Shown here: piece by piece, positions 8,241 through 18,590 of the stretch | How the letters are laid out: each line of letters opens with the position of its first letter | Numbering within the stretch: the stretch's first letter is position 1 | Source of the DNA: Eutreptiella sp. 'Long Island Sound 2002' | Taxonomy: Eukaryota > Euglenozoa > Euglenophyceae > Eutreptiales > Eutreptiaceae | Direction of reading: 5' to 3' | Length of the DNA stretch: 64,000 bases | NCBI GenBank assembly: GCA_964036045.1 | Contig: OZ038391.1 | Coordinates: 43,287,621-43,351,620 of the forward strand | Program-made: the position numbers and the translations under genes | The notes under the pieces: generated by a model | What the model was told of the DNA's origin: nothing | What the model saw: the letters and a program-made list of their open reading frames with translations, nothing else | The model's database searches: none

Positions 8241-10960
8241 GTAGGGTAGGTGATCTCGGGACTGGGGTTGCCCCTCAGGGGGTTCTTACCAAGGGGCTTT
8301 TGCTCACCCACCCACGGCCCTACTGCACGTGCCCCCACAAAGCGGCTGCCCCACATGGGGGAAGGGCGCGGTCGCCGCAAGCAGTACCCTACTGCGGGTT
8401 CTGCCCAGAGAGATAACCCTTGTTTGACCGAAGTCTCACATTCCTCTCCTTCAGGTGGATGATACGTGGGGGAGGGTCCCATCGCACATCCTCACCAACC
8501 TCCGGATTCGCGGGCCCAGGGGCCCAGAGCCAGGCCAAAGGCCCTGTCCTGCAGGCACCCCCACCTGGGGTGGTTTTCAGTAGGCGTGGGGCGACTTGAA
8601 GAAGCACGTGCTACGGGACTCGCATGCCGTGGCGCACACTCACGCCTCCTGACTCGGTCGAGCTTGCGCTCTCCCGGGGGGCCGGGGGTTCGAAGTAGGT
8701 CGTTGTGGTTGGTTGGTTGGTTGTTTAATGGTAGAATCTCGGCGTTGTGGTGCGTTCGTGGGCATGGTCGCCGGTGGGCGTGGCGCATCGTGGTGTCGCC
8801 AACCCATGGGACACCGTTCCCGTTTGGACCCTTGCATGCCTGGCCGGTTTGGTGTCCGTCGGCTTGCGTGTGGTCTGTTTATTATCGGGCTGTTTTTTCT
8901 GCAGCAGTTTGGTAGGCACCCGGTTGTGTCAGCTGTCTTTTGGTCGGCTTGTGCGTCGTGGGGTCGATTGCGCTGCAGCCCGCGCCGGTGTAGGCGGAAG
9001 TGGTCTTTGTTGTTGTCTCCGTTAGTTCTGAGGTTTGTGGTGGCCGGCCTGTCCAATGTGGCGGCTGTGTTGCGACCGTGGTGTGCCCGGCGCGTTGTGT
9101 TGGTTTGCCGTAGTCGTGGCTGCCAGTGGTCGGCTCGTCCGGGGTTGTTCTGTGGCCCGTATGGGCCTGGCCGGCCACGTCTCTTTGCTGTAGGCTGTCC
9201 CCTATGTCATTTGTTTCCCGTCGGGTGTTTTTTGTCGTTGTTTGCCTGGTTGCGGCGCGTCCGCGCGTGAGGTTGTTGTGTTGTTGCTAGCATTTTGTTT
9301 GGTTTGCCGTCGCCGTTGCCGCCCAATGGTCGGCTTGTCCTGCCGCCGGATGCGTTGGGCCGTGGTGGCCCTGTAGGGTCGGTTCCGGTTGTTCCAGTTG
9401 CGTTGGGCCTGCATGCTACGTTTTGACGTTGCGTCGCCCCCTCATGGTGGGGCGTGTCCACAGGGGGAGAAAAGTAGCGAAAATTGGTACGACCACTGAG
9501 AAAAGTTTTGAAATTCGGTACGTCATGCCCTGTCCCGCCCTGGAGGCAGCGTTACACGCACAACCCATCTTCTGGCATTTCGCAGTGCCCTTCGGCTGTC
9601 CTTTCAGCTTCGCTTGTGCCGATCATATGTACACCCCCGTTGGTGGCAAGGCCCCCTCGGTCCTCCTCGGTGCATCCCGGTGCTCCCCATGGGAGCCCCA
9701 GGGTGCTGCGCCTGCTTGCTGTTGCGGTGCTCGTGCTTGTGTCCGCCGGCCTGTTGGTTCGGCCCGCTGGGTGCCGGGCCTGCCGTGTGCCGTATCGTGC
9801 CGTGCCTTGCGGGTCCTGTGGTGTGCGCATCGGTGCCTCAGTGCAGTTTCCAGAGGTTGTGGTGGCCTGGCTGGTGCTCTGGTGTCGGGGTGTCCCGTAC
9901 GGCGCGGCGGGCTGGGCCCGGCGTAACACTCCCGTGTTCGCCGGCAGGAGCCAGCGGGCTTGTGGGTCCTTTGCGGTGAGCCCTTGGCCCATTGCGTGTT
10001 CTGGGGAGGGGTCAGGAGGAAACAAAGGAATACGGGTCAGTGTCGAGGCCCCCCCCTCGCAACTTGACGCTGAGAGCTTTCGGTGCTGCGGGAAAGGTGT
10101 CCCTCGCAACATTCTCGCAGGTTACATGTGCTGACGTCGCCCCGGTGTTGCCGCTGTGGGAGCCCTGTGACCTGATGCCTTGGTGTTTAACATTCTCGGA
10201 GGAGGTGCCCGTCGGCTTCAGTGGCGCACATATCCCTTGACCTCCTGCCCTTGAAAGTAACGTTCTCGATGATGTGTTCTGATGTCGGGGATCCCGCATG
10301 ACGCGGCGGGCTGGGTTCGACATAACATTCCCGTGGTAACCGGCGAGCCCGTGGGTCCTGCGTGTTGGGCTGCCCCCTTGGTCCGGTTCACCGTCAGCCC
10401 GGCTTGTGGGAGAGGAAGGTTAGGCGGCAGGACAGGTCTGTGTCGGGGCCCCCGTCCTCTTCCCTGACGCTGATGGTTTGCGGGGGCCCAGAGAGCGTGG
10501 CCCTCCCCCGGGGCACGTGGGAGGAGTTCGCTGGGGTTCGGCGGGTTCGTTGGGTTAGTGCTCCTGCTCGACATCATGGGTTGTAGGGCCGCCAAGGCTA
10601 GCCCGCATTTGTTGCGTGCCCGCTGCATAAGCCGGGCAGCTCGACGCCACTCTCGCCAGCGGGCCCGACCGACAGGCGCTGGTGGAGTGTGTTGCCCGGT
10701 TGCGCGTTGTCGGGTTGTGCGAGGGGGTTCTCCCGGGCAAGGTCAGCTTGCTCGAGGTCATTGCCGTTTATGGCCGGTCCCGTAGCCGCTGGTTTGACGT
10801 CCATCGTCGGGGCCTCTGGCGAGAAGAGGCGATACCAGGGTTGCCGTGTCGTCTCCCCACCCGTGGGTGGCCAGTGTGGTACTCCCGCCGCGTGTGCGCG
10901 GCGGTGTGTCGTCGTATATTGGCCGCAGCGCCCCTCCTGTACCTGGAGGGTCCTTCAGTC
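8241..10960. other. GC-rich, G+T-biased DNA without recognisable genes
   Basis: Many ORFs overlap on all frames because stops are rare at this composition; none shows domain features. The plus strand is rich in G and T (for example 8.7-9.4 kb, with GGTTGGTTGGTTG near 8.71 kb), giving low-complexity Cys/Val/Gly-rich translations. The composition resembles 20.2-20.7, 27.06-27.69 and 37.7-39.1 kb, so it may be a related mobile or satellite-like family. Confidence 0.4.
9870..10500. repeat. Diverged direct repeat, two copies ~390 bp apart
   Basis: The stretch from about 9875 (CTGGTGTCGGGGTGTCCC, then GGCGGGCTGGG) to the sequence around GACGCTGAGAGCTTTCGG recurs from about 10270 (CTGATGTCGGGGATCCC, then GGCGGGCTGGG) to GACGCTGATGGTTTGCGG. 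The copies share order and several 10-15 bp words but have drifted, so this is an old tandem duplication. Confidence 0.55.
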
Positions 10961-11062
10961 GGTATGGTGCCCTTCCGCTGCCGGTGATCGACCGCGGTTG
11001 GCAGGGCACGCGTGTGCCGTGTAGGGCAGGCGTGGCGGTCCCGATGGTGCCGCCTCGCGTGT

Positions 11063-12281
11063 TCATGGGGCTGTGTTCCTGGTTTCGGCTCGCGGTGATT
11101 CAGCGCCCTGGGGGGTTTCCCACACCCCGCACGAGGGCGTTGCGGAGGGCACTAAGGATCTCGTGCACAACGGCTGCGTGTGCTGCTTGCGCTTCGATCT
11201 CAGTGCGGATCGCCGGCTGCAGTTGCCCGCCCATTGCCAGCGCCCGGATCCGGTGGATCGCGAAGACGGGGCACAGGTTGGTCGCTGTGGGGGTCTCAGC
11301 CGTCCGCTCGCTTTGGGGGATGGCCTCCAGCTGCTGCCGGCCATCCAGGTGGAACTTCCACGTCGCCGTCCATTCCCTGGTGTGCGGCCAGCGGCGCTGC
11401 GCCCACCGCCAGAGGGAGTAGAGGGCATGGCCAGGGCGCCAGGTGCCGGCTTCCCCCGACACGATGGCCGTCAGGGGGTCCCGGGGCTGGTCGTGGGGCA
11501 GGGGGGTGGGGCCGTCTTGCAGGGCTGCGCTCGCCGGCAGCATGGAGTCGGCGGCTTCCAGGCTCCAGTGGCTCTTCTGCGGGTGCGGGGTGATCCGTAC
11601 CTGGTAGTAGTGGCCACTTTCCAACACGATCATGGCGATGGTGCTGGGGTCACCTTCGCGTGGCGGGGGCCCTGCGCGTGCCGTCCCCGCTCCTGGTGCG
11701 TACCGCTCCATCATGCTCCTGAGGTTGCACCCCCTATCGCGGGCTGTCCTGCTTTTCCAATCCGCCAGGTCTTTGTACGGTGGGATATGGAGGGTGTTGG
11801 CTCTTGGTTGCGGGGCGGCCCATTCCCGGCCCCCGGCGCTGGGCGCAGGCCTGGGGTCTGTCGGTGGCGCTATGAGCGTGTGTGCCTAGCCCAGGTGTGG
11901 GATCCATACGCCCCCCTGGTCCGGCTGGTTGGCGTTGAACCACCAGATCCACACGTCAAGAAGGCCTTCCGCAATCTGCGTCCCGGGGCTGACGAGCGCC
12001 TGGAGCTGCCGCACAAAGATGTTGGTTGTTGCGGCGTGTGGCAGGGGGACCACGGCGAAGAGCCTGTTTGGGTCGACGTCCTGGAGGTGTTCCCGGAGGG
12101 CTGCCACCAGTCCGCTCGAGGGTGTGTTGGCGTGGATGCCGTAGACCGCCCTCAGTTCTGCGTCGTCAAAGGGGTCCGTGTTCCTCTGTTGTGGTGGTCT
12201 GGGGGGTGGGGGGGGGCATGGTCTCCCGGTCCTGGTCCTGTGTGGTGCCAGTCGGGGAGGGGTGCCCTGGGCTGGTGCCAA
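11063..12281 (-). pseudogene. Ulp1/C48 cysteine-protease-like coding region, frameshifted
   Basis: Two minus-strand frames (12281-11886 and 11714-11100, with open sequence between) form one protein-like stretch separated by a frame change near 11.89 kb. The first part has RLFAVVPLPHAATTNIF and then GLLDVWIWWFNANQ, which resembles the 'surface plus WL-D' entry region of Ulp1-type proteases. Downstream, ESGHYYQVRI offers a catalytic His, EAADSML an Asp, and TNLCPVFAIHRIRALAMG a Cys followed by the usual hydrophobic-then-helical segment, in the His-Asp-Cys order of family C48. The usual Asp-Cys-Gly around the nucleophile is Leu-Cys-Pro here, so identity and activity are uncertain. Such enzymes cleave SUMO or related modifiers. 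It is the 3'-most part of a minus-strand coding region that begins with a RING-like finger at 16.8 kb. Confidence 0.4.
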
Positions 12282-13003
12282 GGTGTCCCCCAGGTACGTT
12301 GCCCGTGGAGGGCTCCCGTTTCTGGGGAATCGAACAGGACGCGGCGGTGGGTGGTGAGTCTCCAGATTTCTGAGGGCCGGAGGTCTCTGTCATTTCTTCG
12401 TCCGCTCCTGGGCCGCCCGCGTCGTGCTCTTGTTGTCGCGGTGCGTCCTCCGCGCCCCGGCAGTTTGGCTGTGTTGCAGCTGGGGTAGGGAACCCCGTGG
12501 TGTACGGGCCCAGTTGGTCGGGTGGCCGATGCTCATGTCCGGGACCGGTGTTGTCGCGCCCTGTTTGCGGGGGGGAGCGCTGAGGGGTGTTGCCCCCCAC
12601 CCCCTTGGCTGTGTGTCCGCGCCGTCGTGTCCCTCCGGCAGCGGGCCCGCCGCCGACCCGGGGATGGAGGCGGCGGACCAGCTGGATGCACCGTCTGCTG
12701 CCTGGTGGGGGTCTGTGTGGAGCGCTGCCTGTCGTGCTCGCTCGGCTGGCGTGGGAACGGTGGGGATGTGCCTCGCTCGGTGCAGTGCCTCTTGGACCGG
12801 CGTCGGGGATCGGTGGCAGACGATGTCCGTTGGGCGTTGGGGTCGTTGAGACCTCCATGGCCTCTGTCCATGTCCTCGTGGAAGACGATCCGCCGTGCTG
12901 CGGGAGGTGGCGTGCGGCTGTGGCGCCGGGAGCGGCCAGGGTTCCTTGTCTCCTGGTGCCGCTCTGGCGTGTGACCCTGCACCCCTGGGGTGTGAGGGGT
13001 GTC
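12282..13003 (-). other. Pro/Arg/His-rich linker region, frame uncertain
   Basis: Minus-strand frames 12858-12166 and 13454-12390 are both open and rich in Pro, Arg, His and Thr. This looks like a disordered linker between the helical part and the Ulp1-like part, with unclear frame because of indels. No motif seen. Confidence 0.3.
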
Positions 13004-13600
13004 TCAGTCCCTCCGCAGGGCGAACGGTCGGAGGGGGCTTCTGTACGTGCCGGAGGGGGAATCGACCCCGGGTGGCCGCCCCTGGTGGCGTCCTGGGGAG
13101 TTGTGGCGTGCTGCCTGCCTGGGGGTGTCCGGGACCTCTTGGGACCCTGGTCGCCGGCGGCCTGAGGCGTGTCCCAGGTAGCCCGGGGACCAAGGGATGG
13201 CCGAGATGTTGTGCCTTTGCATGGCTGTACGGATGCGCAGGGCCGCGCGTTGGTGCCATAGCCAGTGTAGCCCGTTCATTTTGTCTGGGCTGTAGGCCCC
13301 CATATGCGCCATGAGCCGGGTGGCCACGTAGTGCCACTGGCCGGGGTGGTCCATGGTGGCAGGGGGTGCGTGTGCCGCCCGATGGCCGAAGGTGATGTCC
13401 ACCATGGTGCGGGTTCCCTCCTCGAGGTGGCGGGACTGCGAAGTAAGCAGCCATCGGATGCTGACCGCGAGGGCAAGCTGCTCCCCTGTGGTGAGCCTGT
13501 CAATCCATAGGTCCAGGTCTTGGACCGCCGCCTGTTCCGCGTGGGCGCTGGGGTGGCGGGCGTTGCCCTCGGAGCGCGCGTAGTCCAGATGCCCCCGCCC
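13004..13600 (-). pseudogene. Helical protein segment, part of the RING-to-Ulp1 coding region
   Basis: From about 13.6 kb the minus strand encodes an ordered-looking stretch including LDLWIDRLTTGEQLALAV, IRWLLTSQSRHLEEGTRT and QWHYVATRLMAHMGAY, with regular Leu/Ala spacing that suggests several helices. This contrasts with the Pro-rich sequence on both sides. The same frame then becomes Pro/Arg-rich and stops at 13004. I do not recognise the fold. It may be a protein- or RNA-binding part of an element-encoded protein. The frame is broken upstream by the 332-bp duplication. Confidence 0.4.
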
Positions 13601-13770
13601 CCAGGACGGGTGGTCCCCGGTGGCTGGTCGGCAGGCTCGCTAGTGGTGTTGGTGCCCGTCTCCACACGCGTTCCGCTCCTTTGGGCGCTCTGCTCGTCCG
13701 GGGCCTGGTCCGCTGTCCCGCTTGCGGTCGCGGGCCCGTCATCCGTGGCGGCGGCATGCTCAGCTTCCGT

Positions 13771-14434
13771 CCCCAGGGCGGTGTAATCCTGCTGGAGGTG
13801 TGCCTGGCGGGACAGCCAGAGCGGTGTGCCCCCTGTATGGTCGCCTTGTGGCTAAGGATGGCCGCGCGGAGCAGCCGGTGCTGGTTCCGTGTGGGGGTTA
13901 CTCCTGCAGGACTCCATGAAGGCATCGAACGAGTCTTTGTCGCGGTGGTGCCCGCCGGGCGACGTTCCCCTGTCGGCTGCGCGTTTGGGCATGTCGGGTG
14001 TGGTTGCCCGGGCTTCGGACTTCGCACGGGCTCCAGGTCAGCCCCGTGGTGGCGCCTCCCCGGACGCGGCGTTCCCCGGCTCGCCTGCGTCGCTGCAATG
14101 TGCCCCAGGGCGGTGTAATCCTGCTGGAGGTGTGCCTGGCGGGACAGCCAGAGTCGTGTGCCCCCTGTATGGTCGCCTTGTGGCTAAGGATGGCCGCGCG
14201 GAGCAGCCGGTGCTGGGTCCGTGTGGGGGTTACTCCTGCAGGACTCCATGAAGGCATCGAACGAGTCTTTGTCGCGGTGGTGCCCGCCGGGCGACGTTCC
14301 CCTGTCGGCTGCGCGTTTGGGCATGTCCAGTGTGGTTGCCCGGGCTTCGGACTTCGCACGGGCTCCAGGTCAGCCCCGTGGTGGCGCCTCCCCGGACGCG
14401 GCGTTCCCCGGCTCGCCTGCGTCGCTGCAATGTG
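13771..14434. repeat. 332-bp tandem duplication inside the Pro-rich coding region
   Basis: 13771-14102 and 14103-14434 are near-identical head-to-tail copies, each starting with CCCCAGGGCGGTGTAATCC. The period of 332 is not a multiple of three, so the duplication changes the reading frame of the minus-strand ORF. The high identity indicates that it is recent. Confidence 0.9.
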
Positions 14435-16074
14435 CTGGGGCCGTGGATGGGGCGGCGCCTGCATGACCCGCGGGTTGCGCCTCGTGGGCGGTTTGTGGGC
14501 GGAGCCCGGCGGCATGCTCGGCGTCCGGCATCGGTCCCCCGAGGTACCGTACCAGGTTGGCCAGCGTCCGGTGCCTCGTCGCTTCCGCTTGCCGCCATGT
14601 CAGGCGGGCGATTGGCCGGCATGCTGGTACGCTGGTTTTCTGGCTGGCGCGCCCCCCCGCTACGTATCTCCGCTCGGGGTGGTCCCCGGGCGGGTAGGTT
14701 CGCTGCTGGCGGTGGCGCTTCTGTCCGCTGCGGGGGTCCCAGCGTTTCCTCCGTGGCGTCCACCGTGGGCTCCTCGGGTTGTGGCTGTGCGGGCGGTGCG
14801 GGCGGCGTGGCTGCGCCGCCTGCCGGTTGCGCCGCCTCTCGGGTTCGGCCTTCCGGCGCGGGTGTCGGCCCGGGCTGGCCTCCCTCGTGACCTGCCAGAG
14901 CCCGTGTGCCGCCAGTTCCCTCCGCCGAGGCGGGCCTGGCTGCCGGTGTCCCGTCCTCCGGATGTGGGACCCCTGTCGGTAGCTCGCGGCCCGGCGCGTT
15001 TGCCCGCGGGGTGTCAGCCGGGATGGTGGCGCGCGTCGGGTCCGCGTCCGGGTCCGGGTCCGGGTTGGGGGCCGGGCGATTGCCAGATGGCGTTTCCGTG
15101 GGCTGTACTGCCGGTCCAGCCGGTGGGTCGTGTTGCTGTTGGGACGCCGGCTCGGTTTTTGCCGGGGCTGGCGGATCGCACCCCGGGGCCGATATGCTGG
15201 GTGCCGCCAGAGCTTGGGGACTGGGGCTGTCGGTGGGGTTGTGGACGTGGGGGCGTACGGCGCCGAGGGGTCGCTCGGGCCGGGCGCTTGTGGCGTCCGT
15301 CGGGGTAGCGGTACATGTGTGTGTGGAAGGGCCTTCGGACGGCGCGTGTGTGGGGCCCTCAGTTGGCCGGATTGGTGGGCTGTGGTGTGGGTGGGGATCC
15401 GGGTCGGCCTGAGTGGCCGCTGTTTGGCGGGCTGCCGGCTGGTGGTCACGTGCAGACGCGGCGGGTGGTGTATGGGGTTGTGGAGCTGGGTCGCCTGTGG
15501 GGCCCGGGCCTGGGCTCGTTTGCGGGTGTACGGTGCCGAGGCGTTGCCCGGGTCGGGTGCCTGCTGTCGCCGTATTCGTGGGGTTGGGCATGGTTCCCCT
15601 CCCGGCAGGTGATGCCCGGTGCTCCCGGATCGCTGTGCCTGCGTGGTGCTGCGGTTGGTGTGGTTGCGCCGCCCAATTGGATGCAGGTTCTTGTCGGGGG
15701 CTCTGTGGCGCGCCGGCCCTCGATGGTGCCGGAACGCCCGTAGTCCGTGTGGCGTTGGTGGCCTGCGGTTGGTGTGGTGAGTGGACGGTTGCGTCAGGGG
15801 CGGAGGTGGACGGGCCGGAGGACGTGGAGGCCGTTGGGTCTTGTGGCGCGCCGACCCCCGATGGTGCCAGGGCGCGCACATTTGTAGCCCCGGTTGCTGC
15901 TGTTGCGCGCGACCGGGGCGGGGGGGTGGTGATGGTCGCGGTTCTCCAGGTGGAGGTGGAGGACCTGTGGCGCCGGTCACCTCCGCTCATCATCCTGGCC
16001 ACCGCCGCATTGCCGTACGTGCCCGGCCGGGGCGGTGGGACGTGCGGCTGTTGGGCGCGCCGTGTCAATGGCAC
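14230..16074 (-). CDS. Pro/Ala/Thr-rich low-complexity ORF, 614 codons
   Basis: A long minus-strand frame composed mainly of Pro, Ala, Thr, Gly, Arg and Gln with no globular domain; a second frame (15980-14370) is also open. Such sequence is typical of disordered linkers, and of some LINE ORF1 proteins, but GC-rich DNA also keeps frames open by chance. Its position between the RING-like end and the helical part, on the same strand, favours a real disordered region of one large protein. The true frame may switch between the two. Confidence 0.35.
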   Translation of the reverse strand: MPLTRRAQQPHVPPPRPGTYGNAAVARMMSGGDRRHRSSTSTWRTATITTPPPRSRATAATGATNVRALAPSGVGAPQDPTASTSSGPSTSAPDATVHSPHQPQATNATRTTGVPAPSRAGAPQSPRQEPASNWAAQPHQPQHHAGTAIREHRASPAGRGTMPNPTNTATAGTRPGQRLGTVHPQTSPGPGPTGDPAPQPHTPPAASARDHQPAARQTAATQADPDPHPHHSPPIRPTEGPTHAPSEGPSTHTCTATPTDATSARPERPLGAVRPHVHNPTDSPSPQALAAPSISAPGCDPPAPAKTEPASQQQHDPPAGPAVQPTETPSGNRPAPNPDPDPDADPTRATIPADTPRANAPGRELPTGVPHPEDGTPAARPASAEGTGGTRALAGHEGGQPGPTPAPEGRTREAAQPAGGAATPPAPPAQPQPEEPTVDATEETLGPPQRTEAPPPAANLPARGPPRAEIRSGGARQPENQRTSMPANRPPDMAASGSDEAPDAGQPGTVPRGTDAGRRACRRAPPTNRPRGATRGSCRRRPIHGPSTLQRRRRAGERRVRGGATTGLTWSPCEVRSPGNHTGHAQTRSRQGNVARRAPPRQRLVRCLHGVLQE

Positions 16075-16095
16075 GAGGCTGCGGGGGAGGGGTAT

Positions 16096-16323
16096 TCAGC
16101 TCCACGTGAGATAGGCCGCCATCAGCCTCTCGGGCGTCCCCTCGATCAGGGCCCCGCTGCGGTGGAAGAAATCCCCCCATTCGTTGCCATGGGCGCCGCA
16201 GATAACCCCCATGGCCCACTCCGCGTCCCCCACCAGCCGGCCGAAGGTGAACGGGAGGCGGGTGGTGAGGGTGACAACGGTGGTGCGCCAGTTGACGCGG
16301 TTCATGGTGCTGACGGGCCCCAA
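16096..16323 (-). pseudogene. Continuation of the RING-like protein after a frame change
   Basis: This frame overlaps the end of the RING-like ORF by about 20 bases and encodes ordered text such as VNWRTTVVTLTTRLPF, VGDAEWAMGVI and NEWGDFFHRSGALIEG, ending LMAAYLTWS before a stop. Alternating hydrophobic residues suggest beta strands. It reads as the natural continuation of the RING-like ORF displaced by a small indel near 16.31 kb. Function unknown. Confidence 0.35.
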
Positions 16324-16814
16324 CTGTCTGGCAGATTTCCAACGGGGGGTAGACTGCCCCGTGGCGCGTCGTCATAATGCTCGTAGTCTGGAACGTAGAT
16401 CGTGGGGTCCGCCCCCTCGACTGGCAGCGCCCACGTTGATGCGCGCCAGGGGGGGCAAGGTGGCGGCGTCGCCGGGTCCTCGTCGCTGAGGACGTCCAAC
16501 CATTCAACGTCGGGGCTGTTCCCCGCGTCATGCGCCCAGACATTCTGGGCAGTCAGGGTGCGCAGTGTGTGGAGCGTGAGGTTGTCGGATTGTGTTTCGC
16601 GCGGCGGCGGAGCTGTGCAGAGGGCGTGCGGCCGTCGGCAAAGTGGGCAGGCATGAAAGTGTGTGATGCACAGGCTGCAGAACCAGTGCAGCTGCTCGGC
16701 GCTGCCGCAGCCGAGGTCATGCCCAAGGAGCGGGGCGTCGTTCTTGTCGAGTATCTCCCAGCAGACGCCGCACGGGTTCCCAGGCCTCAGATGTGGAGCT
16801 TCACCGGCGGGCAT
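16302..16814 (-). CDS. RING-like zinc-finger protein (N-terminal part)
   Basis: ATG 16814 opens a 170-codon frame. Residues ~14-60 have paired ligands in RING order: CGVC, a Cys in HDLGCGS, then LHWFCSLC, then the hallmark ACPLCRRP. RING fingers bind two zinc ions and usually recruit E2 ubiquitin- or SUMO-conjugating enzymes. The spacing between the third and fourth ligands (C-x6-H) is longer than the consensus, so this may be a variant RING. The rest is acidic and Pro-rich. The ATG lies ~117 bases after the stop of the LINE RT/RNase H frame on the same strand. Together with the downstream frames it may form one large ORF ending in an Ulp1-like protease. Confidence 0.5.
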   Translation of the reverse strand: MPAGEAPHLRPGNPCGVCWEILDKNDAPLLGHDLGCGSAEQLHWFCSLCITHFHACPLCRRPHALCTAPPPRETQSDNLTLHTLRTLTAQNVWAHDAGNSPDVEWLDVLSDEDPATPPPCPPWRASTWALPVEGADPTIYVPDYEHYDDAPRGSLPPVGNLPDSWGPSAP

Positions 16815-16943
16815 CCTGAGGAGAGGTACAGTTCGTCAGACGATCGGGTTACTGTACAGGAGTGCGCGCGCTTTTGTGCAGTGCGGCGTGGTGGGTGGTG
16901 CGGTGGCAGTTTCCCGGTGGTTGCCGTGTGCCCGTGTGTGTGG

Positions 16944-17480
16944 CTAGTCGCTGGGCTGCGCGTGTTGGTAGTGGATGAGGAGGTTGTAATACATACGGCG
17001 GTCGTGGGAGGTTTGCTGTGCTTCCTGTGTGTACACCTGGACGCGGTGCTGTAGCTGTGCGTCCGCCCTCTTGACGGTGGTGAGTTGCATGTGACGTACT
17101 GTGGCTTCGGGTTCCGGCGCGTGGTCGGCGATGACCCCGTAGAGCTGGAGTGGCACCGCTCCCCGGAGCACCGCTTCCTTGATCTCCGGTTGCCGCATCA
17201 GGCGCCGGACCTCGTTTGTCGGTGGCGCGGTCGGGCCCCGTCCGGCGTGTTGTGCTATGGTGTCCTCCGGTGTCCACGTGGCCAGGTGGTTGCCTCCTTG
17301 GGCCAACGAGCATTGTTTGAAATGTTCCAAGGTCTCCGGCTGTTGGAGGTGGCAGGGGCATATGGTGTATTCCGGGGGTATGTCTATACCTCGTCAGCCA
17401 TACCAGCGTACCACCCTGTCTAGGAGGGGCAGTTGTTCAAGCAAGAGTTGGGCACGTCGTGTTTGTAGGTGCACCGGCAG
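16944..17480 (-). pseudogene. LINE ORF2 C-terminus with CCHC zinc knuckle
   Basis: After the RNase H frame stops at 17547, another frame carries HHVWVVVDAHTHTD (a plausible RNase H strand with an acidic residue) and then, past a TGA near 17.39 kb, ICPCHLQQPETLEHFKQC. The C-x-C-...-ET-x2-HF-x3-C pattern is the zinc knuckle often found at the end of LINE ORF2 proteins and thought to bind the RNA template. The frame ends at 16944, which I take as the end of ORF2. Confidence 0.6.
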
Positions 17481-17546
17481 CAGGGACGGGTCTGTGTGCG
17501 TGTGTGCGTCTACTACGACCCACACATGGTGCGCATGGTCTCGCGG

Positions 17547-18590
17547 TTATTGGTGGGTGTCATTGACGGTGTTCACGATGATTGCCAGTGTCTTTGGTTC
17601 CCCGTGAGAGGAGGCCCCGAAGATGGTGGCCCTTGTGAGCTGGTGTTGGTGCAGTCGGCCTGCCGCGTCCGTCCAAAACTCCAAAGCTGCCCCCCCGGCC
17701 GCTGGGGTGAGGCTCTTGGTGCCAGAGGCATTCGCAAAAATGACGGTGTTGTGGTCGTCCGGGCATGGCAGGCGGCACGGCGTCGTTGGCTGGTAGGCGT
17801 GGATGCGTGCCCCCTGTTCCGTGGTTGCCCACGGCGTGGTGGTGGCAGGTTGGAGCCTTCGGGTAGCGTAGACGCCTACTCCCTGCCGGATGATCTCGGT
17901 TGCTGCTGGGTTCATGCGTCCATAGTCGTTGTTCCCTTCGTGGCCTTGTGTGAGGTAGCCGTACATATATTGTAGCAGGTACGCCTTTTGTGGGTGGTAT
18001 GTGGTCCATTCCATCGTCTGCCAGTCCTGGAATTGGGGGCAGCGGTGTTTAATCGGGTAGGCGGGGGCCTCCGGTGTGGTGCTGCGGTTCTTGGCCATCA
18101 CCGGGAAGGTAATGGCTTGGTGCTTGGTGTTGCACGTTCCCCGGTGGAATCTCCATTCCGCCGCGGCGCTGGGTCCCCACGCTACTGTGGCCGTGTCTTC
18201 CGCCGGAGCCCGCTCGAAGTGTATGTGGAGCCACCGGTGTTGTTCTGGGGTAGCGTGGGCCGTTGGTATGTGGTGGTAGTGCGCCAGTAGTTGGAGGAAG
18301 GGCCATGGGGTGGCTATCGCTTGGGGCCCACATCTCCAGCAAGTGGTGGGGGAAGCTGCGTGCCGTGGGCGGCGGTAGCATCCACAAGTTGCCGCGCGCT
18401 CTGCCAGGTGGCAACGTGGTTTTGAGTCCTTTGGGTGCCAGGAGGAGTACCGCGCGCACTGTGGCGCCTGGTACGTACTCCACTTGTTCCGGCGGCCGGT
18501 GGTGGGCCTGGTTCCCGCGTGGTGGGGCCTGTGGTAGCGGCCGTTTGTACGTGCTCCACAACATGTCGAATGCCTCACGTTCTTCCTCAT
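17547..18590 (-). pseudogene. LINE ORF2 RNase H domain, first catalytic Asp replaced
   Basis: The minus-strand frame ends with TVIFANASGTKSLTPAAGG and FGASSHGEPKTLAIIVNTV. These are the first strand and the catalytic Glu helix of an RNase H fold. The position normally held by the first catalytic Asp (F-x-D-A-S-G) is Asn here, so the copy should be catalytically dead. Upstream, the segment EWTTYHPQKAYLLQYMYG belongs to the linker after RT. It joins the RT frame through a frameshift near 18.32 kb. Confidence 0.65.

Noticed and set aside
8725-8745. tRNA-Gly-like A box (AATGGTAGAATCTCG)
   Set aside because: No B box at the right distance downstream and no cloverleaf can be drawn.
12390-13454. 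354-codon Pro/His/Arg-rich ORF as an independent gene
   Set aside because: It overlaps the better-ordered helical frame at 13004-13600 in a shifted phase; composition alone keeps it open.
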